Of a stretch of DNA of 64,000 nucleotides, positions 18,755 through 27,325 are shown one piece after another. The position numbers and the translations under genes were made by a program. The notes under the pieces were generated by a model. That model searched no databases. It was not told where the DNA came from and saw only the letters and a program-made list of their open reading frames with translations. The stretch spans positions 62,001 to 126,000 of the forward strand of contig NZ_QASN01000020.1 in the NCBI RefSeq assembly GCF_003052585.1, in the 5' to 3' direction. Source of the stretch: Pseudomonas mangrovi (GTDB lineage: Bacteria > Pseudomonadota > Gammaproteobacteria > Pseudomonadales > Pseudomonadaceae). Each line of letters starts with the position of its first letter. Position 1 is the stretch's first letter.

Positions 18755-19864
18755 ATGTTTCCTTTCCTCGATCTGGCTGGTCTCAATCGGCGCGATGAAA
18801 GCGCCCTGACCGAAGCCTTTCAACGGGTGCTGCGCTCCGGCTGGTACGTACTGGGCGCCGAGGTCTCCGCTTTCGAAAGCGAATACGCCAACGCCTGCGG
18901 CGTCCGCCATGCGGTCGGAGTAGGCAACGGTCTGGATGCCCTGACCCTGATGCTGCGCGGCTACCTGCAGCTGGGCCGCCTGGAGGAAGGGGACGAGGTG
19001 ATCCTGCCGGACAACAGCTTCATCGCTACCGCCCTGGCCGTCAGTGAGGCGGGGCTGGTGCCCATCCTGGTGGAGCCAGATGCGAACACCTTCAACATCG
19101 ACCCGATCGCCGTCGAATCGGCAATCGGCCCGCGGACTCGCGCGATCATTGCCGTCCACCTGTACGGGTGTCTCGCCGACATGGGCCGTCTGCGGAGTCT
19201 GGCCGATCAGCATGGCCTTCTGTTGCTTGAGGACGCTGCGCAGGCCCATGGCGCTCGGGATGAAGACGGCAGCGTTGCGGGTGCGCTCGGCGACGCCGCG
19301 GGTTTCAGCTTCTTTCCAGTGAAGAATCTGGGAGCGCTGGGGGATGCCGGCGCGCTGACCACTCAGGACGATGCCTTGGCCGAACAGGTGCGCAAGTTGC
19401 GCAACTACGGTTCCAGCCGCAAGTACATCCACGAGGTCCAGGGCGTCAATTCACGTCTTGACGAGCTGCAAGCTGCGCTGCTGCGCGTGAAGCTCGTAAG
19501 AATGGACCAGGACGCACAGGCGCGCCGTTATCTGGCGCGCCGTTATCTGGAAGGCATCGACAACCCGTTGCTGCGTCTGCCGCAGATGCCGGCGGTGACG
19601 GCCAGCCATGTCTGGCACCAGTTCGTCGTGCGCAGCCAACAGCGTGCAGCGCTGCAGGATCATCTGGAGCGCAACGGTGTGCCGAGTCTCATCCACTATC
19701 CCGTTCCGATCCATCTTCAGCAGGCCTATCGTCAGTACGCCGGGCTGGACCTGCCGGTCTCCACTCGCCTGGCGGATGAAGTGCTCAGTTTGCCTATGTA
19801 CCCAGGCATGCCCGACGGCTGGGTCGAGAAAACCATCGAAGCGTGCAATTCCTTCCGCGGATGA
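18755..19864 (+). CDS. DegT/DnrJ/EryC1/StrS aminotransferase (FdtB/QdtB-like)
   Basis: This 369-residue PLP enzyme should convert a dTDP-3-keto-6-deoxyhexose to the 3-amino sugar. It has SGWYVLGAEVSAFE at the start, the PLP-phosphate pocket GVGNGLDALTLML, EDAAQAHGA with the PLP-contacting Asp, and the Schiff-base lysine in FFPVKNLGALGDAGAL near residue 190. The closest known logic is FdtB/QdtB because it lies with an FdtA-like ketoisomerase and an FdtC-like acyltransferase. The start at 18755 follows GGA by eight bases; an ATG at 18746 overlapping the upstream gene is possible. Confidence 0.88.
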   Translation: MFPFLDLAGLNRRDESALTEAFQRVLRSGWYVLGAEVSAFESEYANACGVRHAVGVGNGLDALTLMLRGYLQLGRLEEGDEVILPDNSFIATALAVSEAGLVPILVEPDANTFNIDPIAVESAIGPRTRAIIAVHLYGCLADMGRLRSLADQHGLLLLEDAAQAHGARDEDGSVAGALGDAAGFSFFPVKNLGALGDAGALTTQDDALAEQVRKLRNYGSSRKYIHEVQGVNSRLDELQAALLRVKLVRMDQDAQARRYLARRYLEGIDNPLLRLPQMPAVTASHVWHQFVVRSQQRAALQDHLERNGVPSLIHYPVPIHLQQAYRQYAGLDLPVSTRLADEVLSLPMYPGMPDGWVEKTIEACNSFRG

Positions 19865-19872
19865 TGGCAAGC

Positions 19873-19888
19873 TGGTGCAAGTTTTGCT
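19873..19888 (+). promoter_or_regulatory. Weak sigma-54-like element before the ketoisomerase gene
   Basis: TGGTGCA-AGTT-TTGCT keeps the GG and GC dinucleotides twelve bases apart but departs from the -24 consensus after TGG. It sits in the 143-base gap after the aminotransferase gene and could give internal transcription of the last two island genes. Low confidence. Confidence 0.3.
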
Positions 19889-20007
19889 GGGAAGGCAAAA
19901 AAGCCGTACCACCCCCCCATTTTCCTGACGCGATGGCTGCCAGGCTCGACACCTGAGGGTGTGCGAGGCACGGCGGGATCGGGTTAAAAGCGTATTTGGA
20001 GCGCGAC

Positions 20008-20418
20008 ATGTCTCTTCAGCACTGCAAGCTCATTGATCTGCCCATCGTCGAGGATCGCCGCGGCAATCTGACCTTCATCGAAGGGGGCAAGCACATCCCC
20101 TTCGACATTCAGCGCGTCTATTACCTCTACGATGTCCCTGGGGGATCTCACCGGGGCGGTCATGCGCACAAGGGGCTTCACCAGCTCTTGATCGCGATGT
20201 CTGGAAGTTTCGACATCCTGCTGGATGATGGCCGCACCAAGTTCAAGTACCACCTGAACCGGTCCTACTATGGTCTTTACATTCCGCCAATGATCTGGCG
20301 CGAAATCGACAATTTTTCCAGTGGCTCGGTATGCATGGTGCTGGCGTCCGAGCACTACAGCGAGGACGACTACTACCGCGACTACGACCAGTTTTGCCAG
20401 GCTGCGCTCGGCCGGTAG
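20008..20418 (+). CDS. fdtA: dTDP-4-keto-6-deoxyglucose 3,4-ketoisomerase (FdtA-like)
   Basis: The 136-residue protein is a small cupin of the WxcM-C/FdtA family. It would isomerise dTDP-4-keto-6-deoxyglucose to the 3-keto sugar, the substrate of the adjacent aminotransferase. Diagnostic parts are the RGNLTFIEGGKHIPFDIQRVYYLYDV start and the catalytic histidines in RGGHAHKGLHQLL. Whether it makes the galacto (FdtA) or gluco (QdtA) product cannot be read from sequence here. GGAG lies six bases before the ATG at 20008; an in-frame TTG at 19996 overlaps that site. Confidence 0.85.
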   Translation: MSLQHCKLIDLPIVEDRRGNLTFIEGGKHIPFDIQRVYYLYDVPGGSHRGGHAHKGLHQLLIAMSGSFDILLDDGRTKFKYHLNRSYYGLYIPPMIWREIDNFSSGSVCMVLASEHYSEDDYYRDYDQFCQAALGR

Positions 20419-20485
20419 CTGGCTGGGGCAGGAGCCCCTGAGTGCCTTCGCCATTCTTTAATTGTTCCAGACCGGAGCTTTCTGC

Positions 20486-23400
20486 ATGCCCCAGGAAAGT
20501 CACCTGCAAGATGTGCTTGTCAACGCGCGGATCGTTCCGGCCCGCGCAGCCAAAGGCTGCGTGGAGCTGACTGAGCTGGCCGCTGCGTCAGCCTGGTCGC
20601 CGGCGCCGCTGGAGATGGTCGGGTTCTCCCTGCCGGACGGTGTGCGTCAGGCCGGACAGACCACGTTGCCGCAGTTGCGTGCGCGCTTCCACGACGTCCG
20701 GCTGGTGGCCGGAATGGCTGGTATCGGCGATGTGACCAATGCCGAATATGTCTGCGATAGCGTCCATGACAACCTGGGGCGAGTGAACAACGCCTGGTAT
20801 GAGAAATATGGGCTGCTGTTCGACGATGCGGGGAACTGCAAGTTCTACTGTGGCAAGAACGAGCCTCTTCGAGTAGCCAATGCCATCAGTTTCTTCGGCT
20901 GGGAGAACCGGAACTACGCGCATTGGCTGAGCGAAAAACTGGGTCGCTTCTACTGGATCTCTCAGGCGGATCTGCCGGCCGACACAGTGCTCCTGGTGGA
21001 GGCGGGGCTACCTGCTTCGATCATGGACTCGCTGGCCATCTTCTGGCCGCGTGAGCGCACTCTCTGCGTTCAGCAGTGGCAAGCCTGCGATGTCGATGTC
21101 CTGCACCACTTCTCCGACACTGCAGACATCTGGGAGCCGCGCGAAGGCTATGTCTACCAGGGCGACGAATACCACCTGTACCCGACCGCCATTTCCTGGA
21201 TGGCCGACCACGTCAAGAAGCACTGCAAGGCCGAGGAAGGCCATGGCAAGGCTTACCTGATCCGCCCGCCGGGAGGCAACGGCCGAGCCATCGTCAATCA
21301 GCAGGAGCTGGTCGTGCAACTGGGTGCCCAGGGCTTCCAGGCATTTCAACCGGAGTTGCTTGACCTTGCTTCGCAAGTGCGTGCCCTGGCGGCCTGTGAG
21401 CTCGCGATGCTCGGCTCTGGCGCCGCTGCGGCGAACCTGTTGTGGATGCCTAGGCAGGCGACGATGGTTGTCCTGATCCAGGACAACCCGCAGATGTGGT
21501 ACTGGTTCTTTCACGCGCTTGCCGCAGCAGCGGGTGTGCGACTGGTCTACTACCCGGTGAGGGGGCTGCCTGGCACCCATGGCGTTATCTTTCATCGGGA
21601 CGTCGAGGTGCCAGTGGGGCCTCTGCTTCGGTGGCTGGTCCGGGACGCCGAGCGAATTGCGCAGGGCAGTCTTGCGAATGTTCAGGACGGGTTGGCGCAC
21701 GATGCGCAAGGCAATGTTCCGACTGCAACGGCGCTGGAGCGTCTGGGGGCTGGCCTTGCAAAGTTGCGCAGGGAGAAGGCGGCGCTGCGTGCCACGCCGC
21801 TGGTGAGTGTGTGTATTGCCGCCTACAACCACGAGGCATACATCGGCGAGGCGCTGGAGTCGGTTCTTGCCCAGAGCTACTCGAATATCGAGATTCTGGT
21901 TGTTGATGATGCCTCTGCGGACGGCAGCGCCGCTGTCATAGAGGGCTACGCAAGGCGTTATCCCGATCGCATCCGCGCTCTGGTGCTGAGCGAAAACGAG
22001 GGGCCTTCCCGTGCCGCGAATCGGCTTTTTGCCATGGCCCGGGGTGCCTTCGTCGCGCTGCTGGGCTCAGACGATCGCATGCTGCCGCAGCGCATCGAGC
22101 GCCAGGTTGCCCATCTTCTTGCGAACCTCGACTGCGTGGGCGTATTTACCGACATCGCGGTAATCGACGCACAAGGGCAGCGTCCCGGCGAGTCCTCCGG
22201 CGGGGAGGGGCTGTTCAATCAGCCGATCACCCACCTGCGTCGCCAGCTGTTGACCGGCAACTTCCTCAATGCCCCGTCGGCAATGGTGCGCCGCAGCGAT
22301 CTGCTGGCTGCCGGTGGTTACGATCCGCTGCTGCGCTACGTGCAGGACTACGATCTGTGGGGGCGTCTGTTGCTGCGCGGCGAACTGGCCCGGCTACCGG
22401 AGTGCCTGACCGAATACCGAGTGCATGGCGCCAATCTGAGCATCTTCGGCCAGGACGGCCCAAACTTTGCGGCGCGCTGCGAGACGGTGGAAACGATAGT
22501 GCGCTTCGTGCGCAGCTGGCCGCTCGAAGCGATTTTGCCAGGCGTACCTGGCTCCGACGAGGAGCGCGCGCGCGGCCTGCTCGAACTGGCTGGCGTTCTG
22601 GAACTGGTGGACCGCAATTTCTTCGGCAAGCCGTCGCTGGGTTGTGCCCATGCCTATCAACTGATCCTCGAAGCTGGTCAGTTGCTGCCGCACCTGGCCT
22701 TGTCGGCCAAGCGGCATCTGGAGCGCTGCCTCGACGAGGGTTTCCATTCGCAGTGGCGGCCGTTTGCCTGGTTCGATGGTGCTGTGCCGGCCTGGTTCGC
22801 CGAGCACGGCCGCTACCTGGGCGCACCATCCGGCTCGAGCGAGCTCACCCGCTGGCTGGAGGCGCGGGTACCCACCGCCGAGCAGAGCCGGCTTATCGAG
22901 GGGTATCTGCAGGCGAATGCCGGCGGGCCGATGATTGCCGTGGTGATCCTCGATCTCGAGGGTGATACCAAGGCTCTGGCCCAGACCATCCGCAGTCTGA
23001 GCATCGAACAGGGCTGGTATGCCTCTGTGCGGATGCTGGCGCTGTCCACCGAGCCGGTGCCGGTTACCCGACGGGGCGGCAAGCTGCACATGTTGCAGGT
23101 CGATGCCGACAGCCATGTCGAGACCCTCAACGCCGAGCTGCGGCAAATGGATTTCAACTGGGTGATGCTGGTGCGGGCTGGGGAGACCTTTACTCCCAGT
23201 GGCTTGCTGATGACGGTGCTGGAGTTGATTGGCGCGCCGGACTGTCGTGCGGTGTACGCCGATGAGCTGCATCGGCTCCCCGGTGGACAGATGGGCGCAG
23301 CGTTCCGCCCGGGATTCAATCTCGACATGTTGTTGAGCTTTCCGGCGGGCATGGCGCGGCACTGGCTGTTCCAGCGCGAGGTGTTGCTGGAGACCGGTGG

Positions 23401-25507
23401 TTTCGATGCGCGCTATCCGGGCGCGCTGGAGTTCGATCTGCTGTTGCGCCTGATCGAGGCACAGGGCATGCAGGGACTCGGGCATATCGACGAGCCGTTG
23501 TTGGTCGCGCAGGCGCCGCAGCTACAGGACAACGCGGACGAGCAGGCCACACTGCAGCGCCACCTGGCTGTACGCGGCTATGCCAACGCCCGGTTGGTGC
23601 CGCATCTGCCGGGACGTTATCGCATCGACTACGGACACGGCTTGCAGCCGCTGATCTCGATCATCGTGCCGACCAAGGATCAACTGCCGATCCTGCAGCG
23701 CTGCGTCGAAAGCCTGCTGGAAAAGACCCGTTATCCCAACTACGAACTGCTTATCGTCGACAACGACAGCCAGACCGCCGAGGCGCAGGCCTGGCTGAAC
23801 AGCGTCGAGGGCTGGGGCGAGGATCGGGTCCGCGTGCTGCGCTATCCGCATCCGTTCAACTATTCGGCGATCAACAACATGGCGGCCAGTGTCGCGCGCG
23901 GCGAGTATCTGGTGCTGCTCAACAACGACACCGCGATCCTGCGGGACGACTGGCTGGACGCGATGCTCAACCATGCCTTGCGTCCGGAGGTCGGGGTGGT
24001 CGGCGCCAAGCTTCTCTACCCCGATGGCCGCATCCAGCACGCGGGAGTGTTGCTTGGGCTTCGTGGCCCGGCCAACCATCCGTTCACCGATGAGGCTATG
24101 GATGCGCCTGGCTACATGCAGCGTTTACAGGTCGATCAGAACTACAGCGCAGTCACTGCTGCCTGTTTGATGATTCGCAAATCGCTGTATGAAGAGGTTG
24201 GAGGGCTCGACGAGGAAAACTTCAGGGTTTCTTACAACGATGTCGACCTCTGTCTCAAGACGCGGCAGGCCGGTTACCTGACCGTCTGGACGCCGCATGC
24301 AGTGGTGATGCACGAGGGCAGCGTCAGCCAGAAGAAGGTTGATGTGGCCGTGTTCGAGGCCAAGCGCAAACGCTTTCTCGCCGAGCAGGATGCGATGTAC
24401 GAAAAGTGGCTGCCTTTGCTGGCGGCCGACCCTGCCTACAATCGCAACCTCTCGCGCGCCGGCAACGGCTTCGAGCTGGAAGGCGACACAGCGCTGACCT
24501 GGCGCCCGCTGACCTGGCGCCCGCTGCCGGTTGTGCTTGCCCATCCCGCCGATCCCTGGGGTTGCGGCAACTATCGGGTGATCAAGCCATTCGAGGCGCT
24601 GCGTGATGCTGGAATGGTGGACGGGATGCTGTCCCCAGGGCTGCTGCAAGTCGTCGACCTGGAGCGGTTCGATCCGGATGTGATCATCCTGCAGCGCCAG
24701 TTGGGCGATGAAAGGCTTGATGCGATGCGCCGGCTCAAGGCGTTCTCGCGGGCGTTCAAGGTCTACGAGCTGGATGACTATCTACCCAACCTGCCGCTCA
24801 AGAACCTGCACCGCGAGCAGATGCCCAAGGACCTGCTCAAGTCGCTGCGCAAGGGACTGAGCTTCGTCGACCGATTCGTGGTTTCCACCCAGCCCCTTGC
24901 CGAGGCTTTCGCCGGCCTGCACGAGGATATTCGCGTGGTCGAGAATCGCCTTCCTCTGGATTGGTGGCAGAACCTGCACGGGCAGCGACGTCGGGGTCGC
25001 AAGCCTCGCGTCGGCTGGGCCGGCGGTGTCAGTCATACCGGCGATCTCGAGCTGATCGTCGATGTCGTGCGAGAACTGGCGGATGAGGTCGAGTGGGTCT
25101 TCATGGGCATGTGTCCCGAGCAGATCCGACCCTATGTCCACGAAGCCCATGCCGGCGTCGACATTGAGGCCTACCCGGCGGCACTCGCCGCGCTGGATCT
25201 GGACCTTGCCCTGGCACCGGTGGAGCAGAATCTGTTCAACGAGTGCAAGAGCAATCTGCGCCTGCTCGAATATGGCGCCTGCGGGTTTCCGGTGATCTGC
25301 AGCGATATCCGCTGCTATCAGGGCGATCTGCCGGTGACGCGGGTGAAGAACCGTTTCAAGGACTGGGTGGAGGCGATCCGCATGCACCTGGCCGACCTGG
25401 ATGCAACGGCCCGGCAGGGGGATGAGCTGCGCAACCGGGTGTTGAGGGACTGGATGCTCGAGGGAACGAACCTTGAGGCATGGAAATCCGCCTGGAGCGA
25501 GCGCTGA
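20486..25507 (+). CDS. Giant multidomain glycosyltransferase for flagellin modification
   Basis: At 1,673 residues this is the largest protein of the window. Residues 1 to about 430 resemble GT61/DUF563 (FFGWENRNYAHWL, ACELAMLGSGAAAANLLWM). A GT2 domain starts near residue 437 (VSVCIAAYNHEAYIGEALES, VVDDASADGS, LLGSDDRMLP). A degenerate GT2-like part follows at about 815-1040. A second full GT2 domain starts near 1056 (LISIIVPTKDQLPILQRC, LLNNDTAILRDDW, SYNDVDLCLKTRQAGY). A GT4-like domain ends the protein (VGWAGGVSHTGDLELI, NLRLLEYGACGFPVICSD). Position just before fliC recalls the flagellin glycosyltransferase FgtA of P. aeruginosa. It probably adds several sugars in sequence. Confidence 0.85.
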   Translation: MPQESHLQDVLVNARIVPARAAKGCVELTELAAASAWSPAPLEMVGFSLPDGVRQAGQTTLPQLRARFHDVRLVAGMAGIGDVTNAEYVCDSVHDNLGRVNNAWYEKYGLLFDDAGNCKFYCGKNEPLRVANAISFFGWENRNYAHWLSEKLGRFYWISQADLPADTVLLVEAGLPASIMDSLAIFWPRERTLCVQQWQACDVDVLHHFSDTADIWEPREGYVYQGDEYHLYPTAISWMADHVKKHCKAEEGHGKAYLIRPPGGNGRAIVNQQELVVQLGAQGFQAFQPELLDLASQVRALAACELAMLGSGAAAANLLWMPRQATMVVLIQDNPQMWYWFFHALAAAAGVRLVYYPVRGLPGTHGVIFHRDVEVPVGPLLRWLVRDAERIAQGSLANVQDGLAHDAQGNVPTATALERLGAGLAKLRREKAALRATPLVSVCIAAYNHEAYIGEALESVLAQSYSNIEILVVDDASADGSAAVIEGYARRYPDRIRALVLSENEGPSRAANRLFAMARGAFVALLGSDDRMLPQRIERQVAHLLANLDCVGVFTDIAVIDAQGQRPGESSGGEGLFNQPITHLRRQLLTGNFLNAPSAMVRRSDLLAAGGYDPLLRYVQDYDLWGRLLLRGELARLPECLTEYRVHGANLSIFGQDGPNFAARCETVETIVRFVRSWPLEAILPGVPGSDEERARGLLELAGVLELVDRNFFGKPSLGCAHAYQLILEAGQLLPHLALSAKRHLERCLDEGFHSQWRPFAWFDGAVPAWFAEHGRYLGAPSGSSELTRWLEARVPTAEQSRLIEGYLQANAGGPMIAVVILDLEGDTKALAQTIRSLSIEQGWYASVRMLALSTEPVPVTRRGGKLHMLQVDADSHVETLNAELRQMDFNWVMLVRAGETFTPSGLLMTVLELIGAPDCRAVYADELHRLPGGQMGAAFRPGFNLDMLLSFPAGMARHWLFQREVLLETGGFDARYPGALEFDLLLRLIEAQGMQGLGHIDEPLLVAQAPQLQDNADEQATLQRHLAVRGYANARLVPHLPGRYRIDYGHGLQPLISIIVPTKDQLPILQRCVESLLEKTRYPNYELLIVDNDSQTAEAQAWLNSVEGWGEDRVRVLRYPHPFNYSAINNMAASVARGEYLVLLNNDTAILRDDWLDAMLNHALRPEVGVVGAKLLYPDGRIQHAGVLLGLRGPANHPFTDEAMDAPGYMQRLQVDQNYSAVTAACLMIRKSLYEEVGGLDEENFRVSYNDVDLCLKTRQAGYLTVWTPHAVVMHEGSVSQKKVDVAVFEAKRKRFLAEQDAMYEKWLPLLAADPAYNRNLSRAGNGFELEGDTALTWRPLTWRPLPVVLAHPADPWGCGNYRVIKPFEALRDAGMVDGMLSPGLLQVVDLERFDPDVIILQRQLGDERLDAMRRLKAFSRAFKVYELDDYLPNLPLKNLHREQMPKDLLKSLRKGLSFVDRFVVSTQPLAEAFAGLHEDIRVVENRLPLDWWQNLHGQRRRGRKPRVGWAGGVSHTGDLELIVDVVRELADEVEWVFMGMCPEQIRPYVHEAHAGVDIEAYPAALAALDLDLALAPVEQNLFNECKSNLRLLEYGACGFPVICSDIRCYQGDLPVTRVKNRFKDWVEAIRMHLADLDATARQGDELRNRVLRDWMLEGTNLEAWKSAWSER
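24494..24523 (+). repeat. 15-bp tandem duplication inside the giant glycosyltransferase gene
   Basis: The unit CTGACCTGGCGCCCG occurs twice head to tail and duplicates the residues LTWRP. The reading frame is kept. It lies in the linker between the second GT2 domain and the C-terminal GT4-like domain, where length variation is probably tolerated. Confidence 0.9.
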
Positions 25508-25543
25508 CTCGGCCGATAAGCCTGGCTAAGCGCATCAGTGGCA

Positions 25544-25567
25544 GCCAAATGCCGTCAGGTATTTGGC
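25544..25567. repeat. Inverted repeat downstream of the glycosyltransferase gene
   Basis: GCCAAAT and ATTTGGC are perfect 7-bp arms around a 10-base loop. It lies 36 bases after the stop codon and upstream of the fliC promoter. It lacks a T run, so it is a weak terminator candidate or an operator. Confidence 0.4.
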
Positions 25568-25653
25568 GATCCCTCTAGGCGAGACGGTAAACCTGACTTA
25601 TCTCTTTGTTTTGGATGAATAAAAAAAATCAAGAGAAAGTTGGAAAAAGCCGC

Positions 25654-25680
25654 TAAAGGATACCGCCGGAGCGCCGATAC
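25654..25680 (+). promoter_or_regulatory. FliA (sigma-28) promoter of fliC
   Basis: TAAA, 15 bases, then GCCGATAC matches the flagellar sigma-28 consensus TAAA-N15-GCCGATAA at all but the last base. It is about 95 bases before the fliC start, leaving a long leader. The stretch just upstream (25600-25650) is A-rich, which is unlike the surrounding GC-rich sequence and may act as an upstream element. Confidence 0.9.
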
Positions 25681-25774
25681 AAATCTCGAATGCGAACTAA
25701 GTGGCGTCTGAGCAAGCAGGCCCTAGCTCGCAAGCTCAGACAAATCGGTTCTTAGGTCATCTGGAGGCAATACC

Positions 25775-27253
25775 ATGGCCCTTACAGTCAACACCAACGT
25801 TGCGTCCCTCAACACCCAACGCAACCTGAACACCTCGTCGAAGGGCCTGGATACTTCCCTCCAGCGCCTGTCCACCGGCTTCCGCATCAACAGTGCAAAA
25901 GACGACGCCGCAGGTCTGCAGATCTCCAACCGTCTGACCAGTCAGATCAACGGTCTGAACGTTGCGACCCGCAACTCCAACGACGGTATCTCCCTGGCGC
26001 AAACCGCTGAAGGCGCGCTGCAGCAGTCCACCGGCATTCTGCAGCGTATGCGGGATCTGGCGCTGCAGTCTGCCAACGGCTCCAACGGCGCTACTGAACG
26101 TGCAGCTCTGCAGGGCGAAGTTGCCCAGCTGCAGCAGGAGCTGAACCGTATTGCCGATACCACCAGCTTCGGCGGTCGCAAGATCCTCGACGGCAGCTTC
26201 GGTTCGCAGAGCTTCCAGGTCGGTGCCAACGCCTACGAAACCATCAACGTTTCCATTGGCTCGGCTGCAACTGACCGCATCGGTGTAAACCGTGTGACCA
26301 CCTCCGGTGCTGCTGCTGCGGCGACTGCGAGCGGTGCGACCTTCAGTGCCACCTCGGGCAGCGCCTACACCTCCACCAGCTTCAACATCACCTCGAAACT
26401 GTCGGATGGTGCTGAGGCCGTCAGCCTGACCGCCAGCGGTTCGGCAAGCGAAGTGGCCAAGGCCATCAACTCGAAGAGCGACACCACCGGCGTCACTGCC
26501 AACGCGCGCACCGTGGCTACCCTGGGTGGCTTCACCGCCAGCGGCACCATCTCTTTCTCGCTCTATGGCGCTACCAGCAAGAGCGTGGACAGCGACAAGT
26601 CCTCGGTCTCCGCGGTGGTAACCGACACCACCGATCTGTCGGCCCTGGCCGATGCGATCAACAAGGAAACCGGCAAAACCGGTATCTCGGCGGTGTCCAA
26701 AGGCTCCACCATCGAGCTGGTCAGCGATCGCGGCGACGCCATCGTGATCCGTGAGTCCTCGCAGGCTGCTTCGCTGACCGCGCGTGACTTCAAGGGTGAG
26801 AACGATGTGGGTACCGCAGCGACCATCGCTGCAGGTGGTGGTGCGCGGGTTGACGGTCAGGTCCAGCTCGAAGCGGCGGATGCCTTCCAGATCACTGGTG
26901 CAACTGGTGGCCTGGGTGCTGACACCTTCAGTAGCCTCGACTCGGTTCGTGACATCGACATCAGCACCGCGACCGGCGCTCAGGATGCTCTGGGTATCAT
27001 CAGCGGCGCAATCTCCAACATCGACAGCCAACGCGCTCAACTCGGTGCTGTACAGAACCGCTTCGAGAACACCATCTCGAACCTGCAGAACATCTCCGAG
27101 AACTCGTCGGCTGCTCGTAGTCGAATTCAGGACACCGACTTTGCAGCTGAAACTGCGAACCTGACCAAGAATCAGATTCTGCAACAGGCAGGCACTGCAA
27201 TCCTGGCTCAGGCCAACCAGCTGCCGCAGGCTGTCCTCAGTCTGCTCGGCTAA
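25775..27253 (+). CDS. fliC: Flagellin FliC
   Basis: FliC is the filament subunit. The 492-residue product has the conserved D0/D1 ends: [19 protein letters not shown] with [20 protein letters not shown], and the C-terminal [31 protein letters not shown]. The middle (about 170-400) is rich in Ser, Thr and Ala and holds two Flagellin_IN-like units ([15 protein letters not shown] and [14 protein letters not shown]). The Ser/Thr-rich region is the probable acceptor of the O-linked modification encoded upstream. A GGAGG site is seven bases before the ATG, and a FliA promoter lies upstream. Confidence 0.98.
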   Translation: MALTVNTNVASLNTQRNLNTSSKGLDTSLQRLSTGFRINSAKDDAAGLQISNRLTSQINGLNVATRNSNDGISLAQTAEGALQQSTGILQRMRDLALQSANGSNGATERAALQGEVAQLQQELNRIADTTSFGGRKILDGSFGSQSFQVGANAYETINVSIGSAATDRIGVNRVTTSGAAAAATASGATFSATSGSAYTSTSFNITSKLSDGAEAVSLTASGSASEVAKAINSKSDTTGVTANARTVATLGGFTASGTISFSLYGATSKSVDSDKSSVSAVVTDTTDLSALADAINKETGKTGISAVSKGSTIELVSDRGDAIVIRESSQAASLTARDFKGENDVGTAATIAAGGGARVDGQVQLEAADAFQITGATGGLGADTFSSLDSVRDIDISTATGAQDALGIISGAISNIDSQRAQLGAVQNRFENTISNLQNISENSSAARSRIQDTDFAAETANLTKNQILQQAGTAILAQANQLPQAVLSLLG

Positions 27254-27271
27254 GGTCGATAGGCGTAAACT

Positions 27272-27305
27272 ACGGGGGGTAGGGCTTGGCTCTGCTCCCC
27301 GTTTC
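27272..27305 (+). terminator. Hairpin between fliC and flaG
   Basis: ACGGGGGGTAG (27272-27282) pairs with CTGCTCCCCGT (27292-27302), including two wobble pairs, around a nine-base loop, and is followed by TTTCC. It may attenuate or end the abundant fliC transcript before flaG. The T run is short. Confidence 0.55.
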
Positions 27306-27325
27306 CTCATTGCGAGGTCGAAATC

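Noticed and set aside
25512..25519. GCCGATAA just after the giant glycosyltransferase stop, a perfect sigma-28 -10 element
   Set aside because: No TAAA- or TCAAG-like -35 lies 15 bases upstream, and the true fliC promoter is clear at 25654.
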